23,760 nucleotides of DNA. Source: a virus. The notes below the pieces were generated by a model. It saw nothing but the letters and a program-made list of their open reading frames with translations, was not told the origin of the DNA and ran no database searches. Below are positions 1 through 4,920 of the stretch, in pieces; within the stretch, counting starts at the first letter, position 1, and each line of letters starts with the position of its first letter. The stretch covers positions 1 through 23,760 of the IMG/VR virus record IMGVR_UViG_3300017726_000085; one strand, 5' to 3'. The translations under genes and the position numbers were made by a program.

Positions 1-322
1 ACACAAAGTCTGCATGCCAGCACCTTTTCTGCATCACCTTACACGCGAGCGCGTGAAACAATCTTGCGCGTGCGCAGCAGAGACGCAATAAAATTCCTGG
101 TCCGAGTCCAGGGGCGCAATAATGTTACCCCACCGCGCAATAATATTACAATTGCGAAAAACCCAAGGAAATCAAGGGCTTGTGTGTGTATGTACGACGG
201 GTACGCATGGGCCACGCCCCCTGTACCAGTTACATGTATACGGCTACGACACGAGATTTGGGAATGAGAACTATATACCAGACCGCGCCAACTTGCCTAC
301 GGAGCCGCCCCAGTCAGAATTT
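1..322. other. non-coding region at window start
   Basis: I see no convincing gene on either strand here. Open frames at 64-325 have low-complexity translations, no Shine-Dalgarno and no family resemblance. The stretch is less AT-rich than what follows. It holds CGCAATAA-type direct repeats (84-149), a short palindrome CACGCG-AG-CGCGTG (42-55), a CCTGG/CCAGG hairpin with a 7-nt loop (96-112) and a TG-rich tract near 180-195. It could be part of a replication or control region, or a contig end; the sequence alone does not decide. Confidence 0.5.
84..149. repeat. CGCAATAA iteron-like direct repeats
   Basis: Three direct copies start at 84 (CGCAATAAAATT), 115 (CGCAATAATGTTAC) and 136 (CGCAATAATATTAC). 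The last two share 13 of 14 bases and lie 21 bp apart, two helical turns. A related GTGCAATAACATT occurs at 755-767. The third copy is also the left arm of a small hairpin, CGCAA (136-140) with TTGCG (152-156). Such spacing fits iterons or tandem protein-binding sites; function is not shown. Confidence 0.45.
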
Positions 323-323
323 T

Positions 324-366
324 GACAAAAATAAAGGCTGGCAAGGATTTTAGCCCTATACCAGCC
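324..366 (-). terminator. leftward rho-independent terminator
   Basis: Read on the minus strand, GGCTGG (366-361) pairs with CCAGCC (341-336) and is followed directly by TTTATTTTTGTC. A short inner AGG/CCT pairing may extend the stem. The T-tract is on the minus-strand side, so it would stop leftward transcripts, matching the leftward promoter at 710-738 and the small ORFs between. The 19-nt loop region makes it weaker than the terminator at 1183-1224. AAAAATAAAG is directly repeated on both sides (327-336 and 369-378). Confidence 0.55.
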
Positions 367-412
367 GTAAAAATAAAGTTTGTTTTATAATTTCTGGGGT
401 TTTTGCTTTAAA

Positions 413-538
413 CTAACCCCTGTATTTTTGTTTTCTTGGAATAATTTTCTTCTTATTAGGTAAAATAGAGAATTTCTTTCTCCATAATTCTTTAGCTATT
501 GGATTTATCGGTTTTATCCGTGCTATTTTCCTTATCAT
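413..538 (-). CDS. small basic protein, leftward mini-operon (41 aa)
   Basis: Minus-strand ORF from ATG (538-536) to TAG (415-413), 41 residues. It begins MIRKIARIKPINPIAKELWR and continues with a Lys/Arg-rich tail ending KQKYRG. The INP-[IV]-AK core followed by a basic, proline-containing tail resembles a very small basic family I recall from marine phages; this is from memory. No strong Shine-Dalgarno precedes the ATG, but the ORF starts inside the preceding leftward ORF, so translational coupling is possible. It lies between a leftward promoter (710-738) and a leftward terminator (366-324), and its stop is within a GGGGTT/AACCCC hairpin (396-420). Function unknown; the charge suggests nucleic-acid binding. 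Confidence 0.6.
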   Translation of the reverse strand: MIRKIARIKPINPIAKELWRKKFSILPNKKKIIPRKQKYRG

Positions 539-647
539 TTTCTTTTACCAAGGTACTACCCCACATAATTACAGGACTTTTGTACTTTTTTCTTTTGTAC
601 TTGTTCCTTGTAAAAGTATTTGGGCTATTCTTTATTATTTTTTTTAT
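492..647 (-). CDS. small basic protein with apparent ATA start (51 aa)
   Basis: On the minus strand the frame is open from 710 to the TAA at 494-492. The coding-like part starts at ATA (647-645), which is preceded by AAGGAAG (662-656) with an 8-nt gap, a good Shine-Dalgarno. The product would start (I/M)KKIIKNSPNTF, then carry a KYKRKKYKSP basic stretch, an IMWGSTLV segment and a polar Asp/Lys/Asn/Ser tail. The only ATG is internal (566-564) and lacks a Shine-Dalgarno. Either AUA initiates, or an ATG was lost by mutation or sequence error, or the ORF is not translated. It overlaps the next leftward ORF by 47 nt in another frame. Function unknown. Confidence 0.42.
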   Translation of the reverse strand: MKKIIKNSPNTFTRNKYKRKKYKSPVIMWGSTLVKENDKENSTDKTDKSNS

Positions 648-709
648 CTCGGCTACTTCCTTAAGTTGATTCTGAAAAAGAAAAAAAGGGAAAAAAGAAA
701 AACAAGTAA

Positions 710-738
710 TTTATAGTTGATTTTGACCCCTCTGTCAA
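710..738 (-). promoter_or_regulatory. leftward sigma70-type promoter
   Basis: On the minus strand: TTGACA (738-733), a 17-bp spacer, then TATAAA (715-710). The -35 is perfect and the -10 is five of six. The -35 overlaps a perfect dyad TTGAC-N6-GTCAA (723-738), a possible operator. The predicted start near 703 gives a roughly 55-nt leader before the ATA start. It is divergent from the rightward promoter at 871-907. Confidence 0.65.
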
Positions 739-813
739 CCCCTAAAACGCACCTGTGCAATAACATTTCACTATTACATGTATTTGAGCAATATTATTCT
801 GTAATCTATTCCA

Positions 814-848
814 TTACCAGAAGATTTCTCCTAAGCGGGTACTGGTAA
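814..848. other. 7-bp inverted repeat upstream of rightward promoter
   Basis: TTACCAG (814-820) and CTGGTAA (842-848) are perfect inverted arms 21 bp apart, lying between the two divergent promoters. It could be a regulator-binding site or a transcript hairpin. No T-tract follows, so it does not look like a terminator. Confidence 0.35.
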
Positions 849-870
849 CGTTAAGGATGTCAATATAAAC

Positions 871-907
871 CTTCACAAGTCAAGCTATTTGTGGTACAAT
901 ATATATA
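871..907 (+). promoter_or_regulatory. rightward promoter/operator, copy 1
   Basis: TTCACA (872-877), a 17-bp spacer, and TACAAT (895-900) preceded by TGG, an extended -10. The whole arrangement CTTCACAA-N10-TTGTGGTACAATATATATA recurs at 14910-14946 with the same spacing, while the N10 differs. CACAA (874-878) and TTGTG (889-893) form an inverted repeat between the -35 and -10, so a bound repressor would block polymerase. The predicted start is at about 907-908, only 2-3 nt before the ATG at 910. Confidence 0.75.
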
Positions 908-909
908 GA

Positions 910-1128
910 ATGGCTAAAAGAAAGAAATATGGCTCGTTATTGGAGCAGATATCTGCTGAATACGAGAAATACGGACACTATAGGGCACACGTACCTAGTC
1001 ATCATGTGTATTACATACGTGCTGCTTTAAAAGAACGTACTGGTAAAGACTTCAGTGTTGAGGATGTTGAGAAAGCGTTGGTTGCTGAGGGGCATTTACA
1101 GTATGCAACGGGGAAACCCGGAACGTAA
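910..1128 (+). CDS. small conserved-looking protein, probably leaderless (72 aa)
   Basis: The product starts MAKRKKYGSLLEQISAEYEK and looks like a small soluble helical protein with a basic N-terminus and a C-terminal helical part (FSVEDVEKALVAEGHL) that could be a winged-helix or helix-turn-helix remnant. An upstream in-frame TTG at 889 is rejected because it lies inside the -10 region, so ATG 910 is chosen. No Shine-Dalgarno is possible between the predicted start site (about 907) and the ATG, implying leaderless translation. The gene is alone between a strong promoter and a strong terminator, unlike the polycistronic genes that follow. A regulator acting on its own promoter and on the capsid promoter is possible but inferred. 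Family not recognised. Confidence 0.75.
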   Translation: MAKRKKYGSLLEQISAEYEKYGHYRAHVPSHHVYYIRAALKERTGKDFSVEDVEKALVAEGHLQYATGKPGT

Positions 1129-1182
1129 GACCTGATGCTGTACTTATTCCTGCGGGGTTCGCTACAGCCACTCTAAGGCATA

Positions 1183-1224
1183 ATGGACGGAATTTTGACA
1201 ACGTGGATTCCGTCCATCTTTTTT
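1183..1224 (+). terminator. strong rho-independent terminator
   Basis: ATGGACGGAAT (1183-1193) pairs perfectly with ATTCCGTCCAT (1207-1217), an 11-bp stem with a 13-nt loop, followed by CTTTTTT (1218-1224). It ends the single-gene transcript from the promoter at 871-907. An open frame starting in the stem at 1183 is therefore not a likely gene start. Confidence 0.9.
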
Positions 1225-1233
1225 GAGGTTACT

Positions 1234-1431
1234 ATGTTTAAGGCTATGGTACTAGCGTGTGCGCTACATCAGCCTAGCATGTGCGCCGTATTCGAAGATG
1301 AGTATGGCCCGTATGCAGAGAGAGCTGAATGTGTGGAGAGAGTAGAAGAGATTACCACTGTTATTGGTAATGCTTTTCCTTTTCCGCAGACATTCCGCTA
1401 CAGATGCGAACAACAAGGTGAAGCTACATAA
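1234..1431 (+). CDS. small cysteine-containing, possibly exported protein (65 aa)
   Basis: ATG 1234 is chosen because GAGG (1225-1228) sits 5 nt upstream, just past the terminator T-tract; the ATG at 1183 lies in the terminator stem. The protein begins MFKAMVLACALHQPSMCAVF, a short hydrophobic start like a weak signal peptide, and has four cysteines (residues 9, 17, 34 and 58). It resembles two other small proteins here (2380-2565 and 5071-5259) in having a hydrophobic N-terminus and spaced cysteines. Its stop overlaps the next start as TAATG. No promoter was identified between the terminator and this gene, so expression may need read-through. Function unknown. Confidence 0.65.
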   Translation: MFKAMVLACALHQPSMCAVFEDEYGPYAERAECVERVEEITTVIGNAFPFPQTFRYRCEQQGEAT

Positions 1432-1715
1432 TGGCACGTAAGCCTTCCAAGATGCCAGCACGCAATAAAAAGAATTTTCGCTCCACTAAGACTGGCGCGG
1501 GGATGACTGAGGCGGGTGTTAAGGCGTACAGGCGTGCTAATCCAGGTAGTAAGCTGAAGACAGCTGTTACTGGCAAGGTAAAGCCGGGCAGTAAGGCGGC
1601 TAAGCGTAGGAAGTCATTCTGTGCTCGTTCAGCGGGACAGATGAAGAAGTTTCCGAAGGCGGCAAAGAATCCTAACAGCCGTTTGCGTCAAGCCCGTAAG
1701 AGGTGGAAATGTTAA
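1431..1715 (+). CDS. highly basic phage protein, FCAR/RKWxC type (94 aa)
   Basis: Lys/Arg-rich throughout, with GAGMTEAGVKAYRRANPGSK, an internal KRRKSFCARSAGQMKKFP segment and the C-terminal RKRWKC. From memory this pattern marks a small basic family of unknown function (possibly the one filed as DUF6321, unchecked) common in marine phages and some giant viruses. The two conserved cysteines could bind metal or cross-link. The charge suggests binding DNA or a negatively charged virion surface. It overlaps its upstream neighbour as TAATG and the holin start by 7 nt. It is one of five strongly basic small proteins between 1431 and 6492. Confidence 0.8.
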   Translation: MARKPSKMPARNKKNFRSTKTGAGMTEAGVKAYRRANPGSKLKTAVTGKVKPGSKAAKRRKSFCARSAGQMKKFPKAAKNPNSRLRQARKRWKC

Positions 1716-2092
1716 ATCTGCTAGTTGGACCTATTGCAGAACTTGCCGGTACATGGTTATCTGGCAAGGTAGAAGAGAAGAAAGCCGTGTCGGCCACCAA
1801 GGTAGCGAAAGCGCAAGCAGAAGCTATCGTGATGCAGAAGAAGGCCACCGGTGAGATTGACTGGGACTTGGAGATGGCTAAGGGTAGCCAATCCTCGTGG
1901 AAAGACGAGTGGCTTACCATTTTGTTTTCAATCCCGCTTATCATGGCCTTTGTGCCTGGGATGGAAGAAGTAGTTGCAAATGGATTTCAACAACTGGAGC
2001 AAATGCCTGAATGGTACCAGTACAGCTTGGGCGTCATTGTTGCTGCAAGCTTTGGGGTCAGAAGTGCGACAAAGTTTTTCGGAAAGAAGTAA
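1709..2092 (+). CDS. holin-like membrane protein (127 aa)
   Basis: An N-terminal amphipathic segment and an Ala/Lys-rich helix (about 20-55) are followed by the WKDEWLTILFSIPLIMAFVP membrane segment and a second one, YQYSLGVIVAASFGV, ending FGKK. This matches phage holins of the GTA/3TM-like kind, which breach the inner membrane so that endolysin reaches peptidoglycan. The PEWYQY-G-FG-R pattern near the C-terminus is typical as I recall it. ATG 1709 is preferred over GTG 1703 because AAGAGGTG lies directly upstream and overlaps the GTG. It heads the lysis cluster that ends with the lysozyme at 2653. Confidence 0.75.
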   Translation: MLNLLVGPIAELAGTWLSGKVEEKKAVSATKVAKAQAEAIVMQKKATGEIDWDLEMAKGSQSSWKDEWLTILFSIPLIMAFVPGMEEVVANGFQQLEQMPEWYQYSLGVIVAASFGVRSATKFFGKK

Positions 2093-2319
2093 TGGTCACT
2101 GTATTAGAGGATGTGATGGGTATCATGTGGTGCATGCACAATCGAACTACGGAAGAACAGGCGAGGGTAAATCGTGGCAGAAGTAACAATGGAACGTTTT
2201 CTAAAGTGGAAGATACTACCCCGCTTGATGATGATTATGATGTCAATATCCGCTTGGCGGGTAGTGGAATGGTTTATGACTTTACCAAGCCCAACAATGG
2301 AACAGTCGGCGCTAGTTAG
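2092..2319 (+). CDS. uncertain small ORF overlapping the next gene (75 aa)
   Basis: It starts at ATG 2092 in a TAATG overlap with the holin stop, the coupling signature used throughout this cluster. The product begins MVTVLEDVMGIMWCMHNRTT and ends in a polar, Asp/Asn-rich stretch. From 2174 on it overlaps the next gene by 146 nt in another frame, unusual here. Support: the TAATG overlap, and otherwise an 80-nt gap in a compact region. Against: no recognised family and a low-complexity second half. It may be real only at its 5' part, or be an embedded lysis accessory gene. Confidence 0.4.
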   Translation: MVTVLEDVMGIMWCMHNRTTEEQARVNRGRSNNGTFSKVEDTTPLDDDYDVNIRLAGSGMVYDFTKPNNGTVGAS

Positions 2320-2380
2320 CGTTGTGACAGGGGCTATGACGGGTGCTTTTGCGGTATGGCTGGGACATGAGAAACACTGA
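2174..2380 (+). CDS. small two-helix membrane protein in lysis cluster (68 aa)
   Basis: GTG 2174 is chosen because GAGGG (2163-2167) lies 6 nt upstream; ATG 2189 is a weaker alternative. Two hydrophobic segments are visible: ILPRLMMIMMSISAWRVVEW and SALVSVVTGAMTGAFAVWLG, joined by a short PSPTMEQ turn, with a charged end GHEKH. This hairpin topology fits a small holin, pinholin or antiholin partner for the protein at 1709. The stop overlaps the next start as TGATG. I recall similar proteins beside marine phage holins but cannot name a family. Confidence 0.7.
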   Translation: MAEVTMERFLKWKILPRLMMIMMSISAWRVVEWFMTLPSPTMEQSALVSVVTGAMTGAFAVWLGHEKH

Positions 2381-2565
2381 TGTTAAACGAATGGGTTTTG
2401 GTTTTAGTGACGGCGGTGACGCCGTTTGAGTTTGAAGTTGAACCGTTGGTACACACACGAACAATGGCAGAGTGCTATTTTCAGTCCACGGTAACAGAAT
2501 TTGATATAGTGCAGGAGTACAACAAGGAGCTTCTGTGCATTAGGGTGAATAAAGAAATTGATTGA
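2380..2565 (+). CDS. small exported or membrane-anchored Cys-pair protein (61 aa)
   Basis: Hydrophobic N-terminus (MLNEWVLVLVTAVTPFEFEV) followed by a polar part with two cysteines about 21 residues apart (AECYF and LLCIRV). This layout, a signal-like start plus one cysteine pair, recurs at 5071-5259 and loosely at 1234-1431. It starts in a TGATG overlap. Its place just before the endolysin suggests a periplasmic or envelope role in lysis, but there is no lipobox and no coiled coil, so it is not a recognisable spanin. Confidence 0.65.
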   Translation: MLNEWVLVLVTAVTPFEFEVEPLVHTRTMAECYFQSTVTEFDIVQEYNKELLCIRVNKEID

Positions 2566-2656
2566 ATGGTGGGAAGTGTGGCTGGTGGCCATGATAACAA
2601 CAAACACTGTAGTTAACTGCGCAAGATGGTACTTGGATAGGAAAAAGTTTAAATGA
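2558..2656 (+). CDS. very small Trp-rich membrane peptide (32 aa, TTG start)
   Basis: A short ORF between 2380-2565 and the lysozyme. From TTG 2558 it reads (M)IEWWEVWLVAMITTNTVVNC and ends ARWYLDRKKFK: a Trp-rich hydrophobic segment then a basic tail, as in small inner-membrane peptides. Codons just upstream (ATA AAG AAA) would extend it, but a TGA at 2546-2548 closes the frame. AGGGTG (2542-2547) gives a Shine-Dalgarno 10 nt before the TTG. It ends in an ATGA overlap with the lysozyme start (2653-2656), the coupling signature of this operon. A tiny holin or antiholin is possible. Confidence 0.55.
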   Translation: MIEWWEVWLVAMITTNTVVNCARWYLDRKKFK

Positions 2657-3138
2657 AATACAATAGCGAAGTTTTCGTAAATAAGTTGATTGCGCATGAA
2701 GGGCTGCGGCTTGCTGTATACAAAGACAGTTTAGGCATTGATACCATCGGTATCGGGCGTAACCTAGAGGGTCGCGGCATCAGTAAAGAAGAGTTGGATT
2801 GGATGGATATCCCTAGTATGGATGCTGTCTACGAACACGGCATTACAGAAGCGGATGCTATGTATTTGGCCAAGAACGATGTTGCGATTGTTGAAGATGA
2901 ACTGTGTAGAGCGCATGAATGTGTTGCTGACCTAGACGCAGTTCGCCAGCTTGTCGTAATGGACATGGCGTTTAATATGGGGGTTCCACGCCTCTGTAAG
3001 TTTAAAAAGATGTGGGCGGCAATTCATGAAGGTGACTTTGCCACTGCATCTGTAGAGATGCTGGATAGCAGGTGGGCGAAACAAGTAAAGGGACGCGCCA
3101 TCAAGCTTTCAGAAGCTATGAAATCAGGGGAACTGTAA
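2653..3138 (+). CDS. endolysin, T4-type lysozyme (GH24, 161 aa)
   Basis: A glycoside hydrolase family 24 lysozyme that cuts the MurNAc-GlcNAc bond of peptidoglycan. The catalytic triad is visible as HEG (E16), KDSLG (D25) and IDTIGIG (T31), with exactly the spacing of E11, D20 and T26 in T4 lysozyme. The family's C-terminal AFNMG signature is at about 110-114. Length matches the family (about 160 aa). There is no signal peptide or SAR helix, so release through the holin upstream is expected. The start is fixed by an ATGA overlap with the 32-aa ORF; the stop overlaps the next start as TAATG. Confidence 0.93.
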   Translation: MKYNSEVFVNKLIAHEGLRLAVYKDSLGIDTIGIGRNLEGRGISKEELDWMDIPSMDAVYEHGITEADAMYLAKNDVAIVEDELCRAHECVADLDAVRQLVVMDMAFNMGVPRLCKFKKMWAAIHEGDFATASVEMLDSRWAKQVKGRAIKLSEAMKSGEL

Positions 3139-3797
3139 TGTCAGACAAAGAATCGAAGCGTAGTCCGAGAGTTCAAGAACATCTTGATTCTCGCATGGGA
3201 ACAAAATTCAAGGTGGATGATGATACACCACGCCCCAAAAGCCTCAGTAATCTTGTTGATGAGCTATATCATAAACACTCTTTAACACAAAAGGGTGGCA
3301 GATTTGCTGACATGGTAGACCCAAAACCTTCCATGAAAGAAAAAATTACAATTCTTTTAAAAGGTCCGATGGGGAAATTAAAAGAAGATGTATCTCCTGA
3401 ATTGCTTGCACGTCTTCGTCGAGAAGCTAGCGACACAAAAGTCAGTGATGCCCTTAAAAAGAATAAGGGCGGAACTAATGTTAAAATTAAAGAAATACCT
3501 TCGGGCCTTATGCAACAATACCGTGAAAACTTTTATGACAAAGGCCGCGATGATACGCAGTCTTTGACTGAGTATGTTAACAGCGGTCGCGCTGCACGAG
3601 ATTTGAAAGCCGATGGAAAGAAAAAAGGCGGTATGAAAGCCGGTAAGAAACACATCATGGATATGCCAACTAATGTTCCCCGACTACGAGCAGGAGCCAC
3701 ACTAGGCGATTTGAACAAAGATGGCAAGATGTCCGGCTATGAAAAAGTTCGTCAAGCCGCTATTCAAAAGAATATGGATGCCCGAAAGAAGAAGTGA
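3138..3797 (+). CDS. protein with C-terminal EF-hand-like loop (219 aa)
   Basis: ATG 3138 overlaps the lysozyme stop as TAATG and has AGGGG upstream; an in-frame upstream ATG at 3072 is inside the lysozyme gene and rejected. The protein is hydrophilic and Lys-rich, with a helical N-terminal half and a KADGKKKGGMKAGKK basic patch. Near the C-terminus is DLNKDGKMSGYE, which fits the 12-residue EF-hand/dockerin calcium loop (D1, N3, D5, G6, S9, E12), followed by a helix (KVRQAAIQKNMDARKKK). Calcium binding is inferred. No family name; possibly a virion-associated protein. Confidence 0.7.
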   Translation: MSDKESKRSPRVQEHLDSRMGTKFKVDDDTPRPKSLSNLVDELYHKHSLTQKGGRFADMVDPKPSMKEKITILLKGPMGKLKEDVSPELLARLRREASDTKVSDALKKNKGGTNVKIKEIPSGLMQQYRENFYDKGRDDTQSLTEYVNSGRAARDLKADGKKKGGMKAGKKHIMDMPTNVPRLRAGATLGDLNKDGKMSGYEKVRQAAIQKNMDARKKK

Positions 3798-4326
3798 CGT
3801 GCACCCAGTTGAACAGGATATTCGTATCTGGTCAAGCGATTTTTTGGAAATACCGAATGCAAAACTGAACGGTCTTCCTCCTTGTCCTTACGCTAGGAAA
3901 GCTTGGGCAGAGGATAAAGTTACATTTAGCATCAACACCGGCACAGACGGACTGCTAGAGGCAATTCGTAATTTTGATGGTCATGACTACGATATCGTAG
4001 TTTGGGCTGATGAAAATTTACCGGACATGGAATACCTTGATGGTATGTGCGACGGTATCAATGAGTTGATGTCTATAGCTGGAATTGATTTGCACCTTAT
4101 GGTGTTTCATCCCGACTATGACGCAACAGAGGCTGGTCTTGATTTCCTTGTCGATGATGACGTGACAGATGACAGCCTGTCTTACTGCATGGTCTTTGTT
4201 CAGAAACTTTCTAAACTGGATGATGCAGCTCTGTACCTGGAAAAGTCTAATTACTACGAGCACTTTCCCAAGGATGTATATGAAGCCTTAGTATTAGATA
4301 GAAGGAGATTAAGAAATGGCTACTAG
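3778..4326 (+). CDS. conserved-looking protein of unknown function (182 aa)
   Basis: ATG 3778 overlaps the preceding gene by 20 nt; an upstream in-frame ATG (3721) would be 77 nt inside it, and GTG 3799 is an alternative. Visible segments include LNGLPPCPYARKAW, VTFSINTGTDGLLEAIRNFD, YDIVVWADENLPDMEYLDG, a VFHPDYDATEAGLDFL motif and a C-terminal DRRRLRNGY. It is acidic and looks like a compact alpha/beta enzyme-like or binding domain. I believe similar proteins occur in marine phages, but I know of no function. The gene end holds the Shine-Dalgarno AAGGAG (4302-4307) of the next gene. Confidence 0.7.
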   Translation: MPERRSDVHPVEQDIRIWSSDFLEIPNAKLNGLPPCPYARKAWAEDKVTFSINTGTDGLLEAIRNFDGHDYDIVVWADENLPDMEYLDGMCDGINELMSIAGIDLHLMVFHPDYDATEAGLDFLVDDDVTDDSLSYCMVFVQKLSKLDDAALYLEKSNYYEHFPKDVYEALVLDRRRLRNGY

Positions 4327-4549
4327 AGAAGAACAAATGGCTGCGCTTGAAGCACTCGCAAAAAAACTGGGAGTTAAACTCCCTGCAAAAAAGATGGGTG
4401 GTGGCATGGCTAAAATGGCTAAGAAGCGTATGCGTGGCGGAATGGCCAAGAAAATGCGTGGCGGCGGCACAAAAAAGATGATGGGCGGCGGCATGGCAAA
4501 AATGGCTAAGAAGCGTATGCGTGGCGGAATGGCTAAAAAGAAAAAGTAA
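4316..4549 (+). CDS. Lys/Gly/Met-rich repetitive basic protein (77 aa)
   Basis: A short helical start (MATREEQMAALEALAKKLGV) is followed by repeats of GGGMAKMAKKRMRGGMAKK, ending KKKK. The composition (Lys, Gly, Met, Arg, with RGG-like steps) suggests nucleic-acid or capsid-interior binding, as in histone-tail-like or RGG proteins; this is inference. A 35-bp exact DNA repeat with an 87-bp period encodes part of it. A strong Shine-Dalgarno AAGGAG lies 8 nt before the ATG. It ends as TAATG into the SET-domain gene, so the two are translated together, and it is an obvious candidate lysine-methylation substrate. Confidence 0.75.
   Translation: MATREEQMAALEALAKKLGVKLPAKKMGGGMAKMAKKRMRGGMAKKMRGGGTKKMMGGGMAKMAKKRMRGGMAKKKK
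4412..4533. repeat. 35-bp exact direct repeat, 87-bp period
   Basis: Positions 4412-4446 and 4499-4533 are identical over 35 bp (AAAATGGCTAAGAAGCGTAT continuing to GGCGGAATGGC). They encode repeated MAKKRMRGGMA blocks of the basic protein. Such exactness over both codon choice and protein suggests a recent duplication or ongoing slippage/recombination that changes repeat number. Confidence 0.85.
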
Positions 4550-4920
4550 TGCCGTATGTTGATGATTCAACAGTTCACGGCCTCGGCGTATTTGCAGATA
4601 AGGATTACGTTCAAGGTGACATAATTGAACTGTGTCCTTATCTGGTCGCTGATTATAATGACGTGGGAGATGAGTGCATTCTGCACGACTACATGTTCCA
4701 TACGCCATACGAAGATGACGAAGAATACTACATCCCACTTGGCTTTGCTATGGTCTATAACCACAGCGCAAGTCCAAATGCTGAGTGGAGTATTGAAGAT
4801 GGAGATGACCGCTATATTCGGTTTTTTGCGCTCAAAGAAATAAAACAGGGCGAAGAAATATTTCACGATTACGGCGATAAATATTGGGACAGTAGAAATC
4901 ATGGCCAAAAAGAAAACTAA
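4549..4920 (+). CDS. SET-domain protein, putative lysine methyltransferase (123 aa)
   Basis: SET-domain motifs occur in the right order over nearly the whole protein: HGLGVFADKDYVQGD (10-24), matching GxGVFAxxxixkGe; VYNHSASPNAEW (69-80), with the cofactor-contacting NHS; and IKQGEEIFHDYGDKYW (98-113), with the GEE and the candidate catalytic Y108 in DYG. SET proteins transfer methyl from S-adenosylmethionine to lysine. At 123 aa it is close to the minimal viral SET protein of chlorella virus (vSET, about 119 aa); there are no pre-SET or post-SET Cys clusters. It sits directly between Lys-rich proteins (4316 and 4901), with TAATG upstream and a 20-nt overlap downstream, so these are inferred substrates. 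Confidence 0.85.
   Translation: MPYVDDSTVHGLGVFADKDYVQGDIIELCPYLVADYNDVGDECILHDYMFHTPYEDDEEYYIPLGFAMVYNHSASPNAEWSIEDGDDRYIRFFALKEIKQGEEIFHDYGDKYWDSRNHGQKEN

Noticed and set aside
60-125. Complete tRNA gene
   Set aside because: Only a T-arm-like hairpin and a possible 6-bp acceptor match; the 56-nt span cannot hold D and anticodon arms.
64-325. Two overlapping rightward open frames near the window start
   Set aside because: No Shine-Dalgarno, no recognisable protein, and the sequence contains short repeats and palindromes that explain it better as non-coding.
889-909. Upstream TTG start for the gene at 910
   Set aside because: It lies inside the promoter -10 region, so it cannot be on a transcript from that promoter.
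1183-1233. ATG 1183 as start of the gene ending at 1431
   Set aside because: The ATG is in the stem of a strong terminator; ATG 1234 has a Shine-Dalgarno and gives a more protein-like N-terminus.
1234-1431. Lipoprotein (spanin) from the VLAC motif near the start
   Set aside because: The cysteine is only at residue 9, too early for a functional lipobox, and no positively charged n-region of normal length is present.
3072-3137. In-frame upstream ATG for the gene at 3138
   Set aside because: It would overlap the lysozyme gene by 67 nt, whereas ATG 3138 gives the TAATG overlap used throughout the operon.
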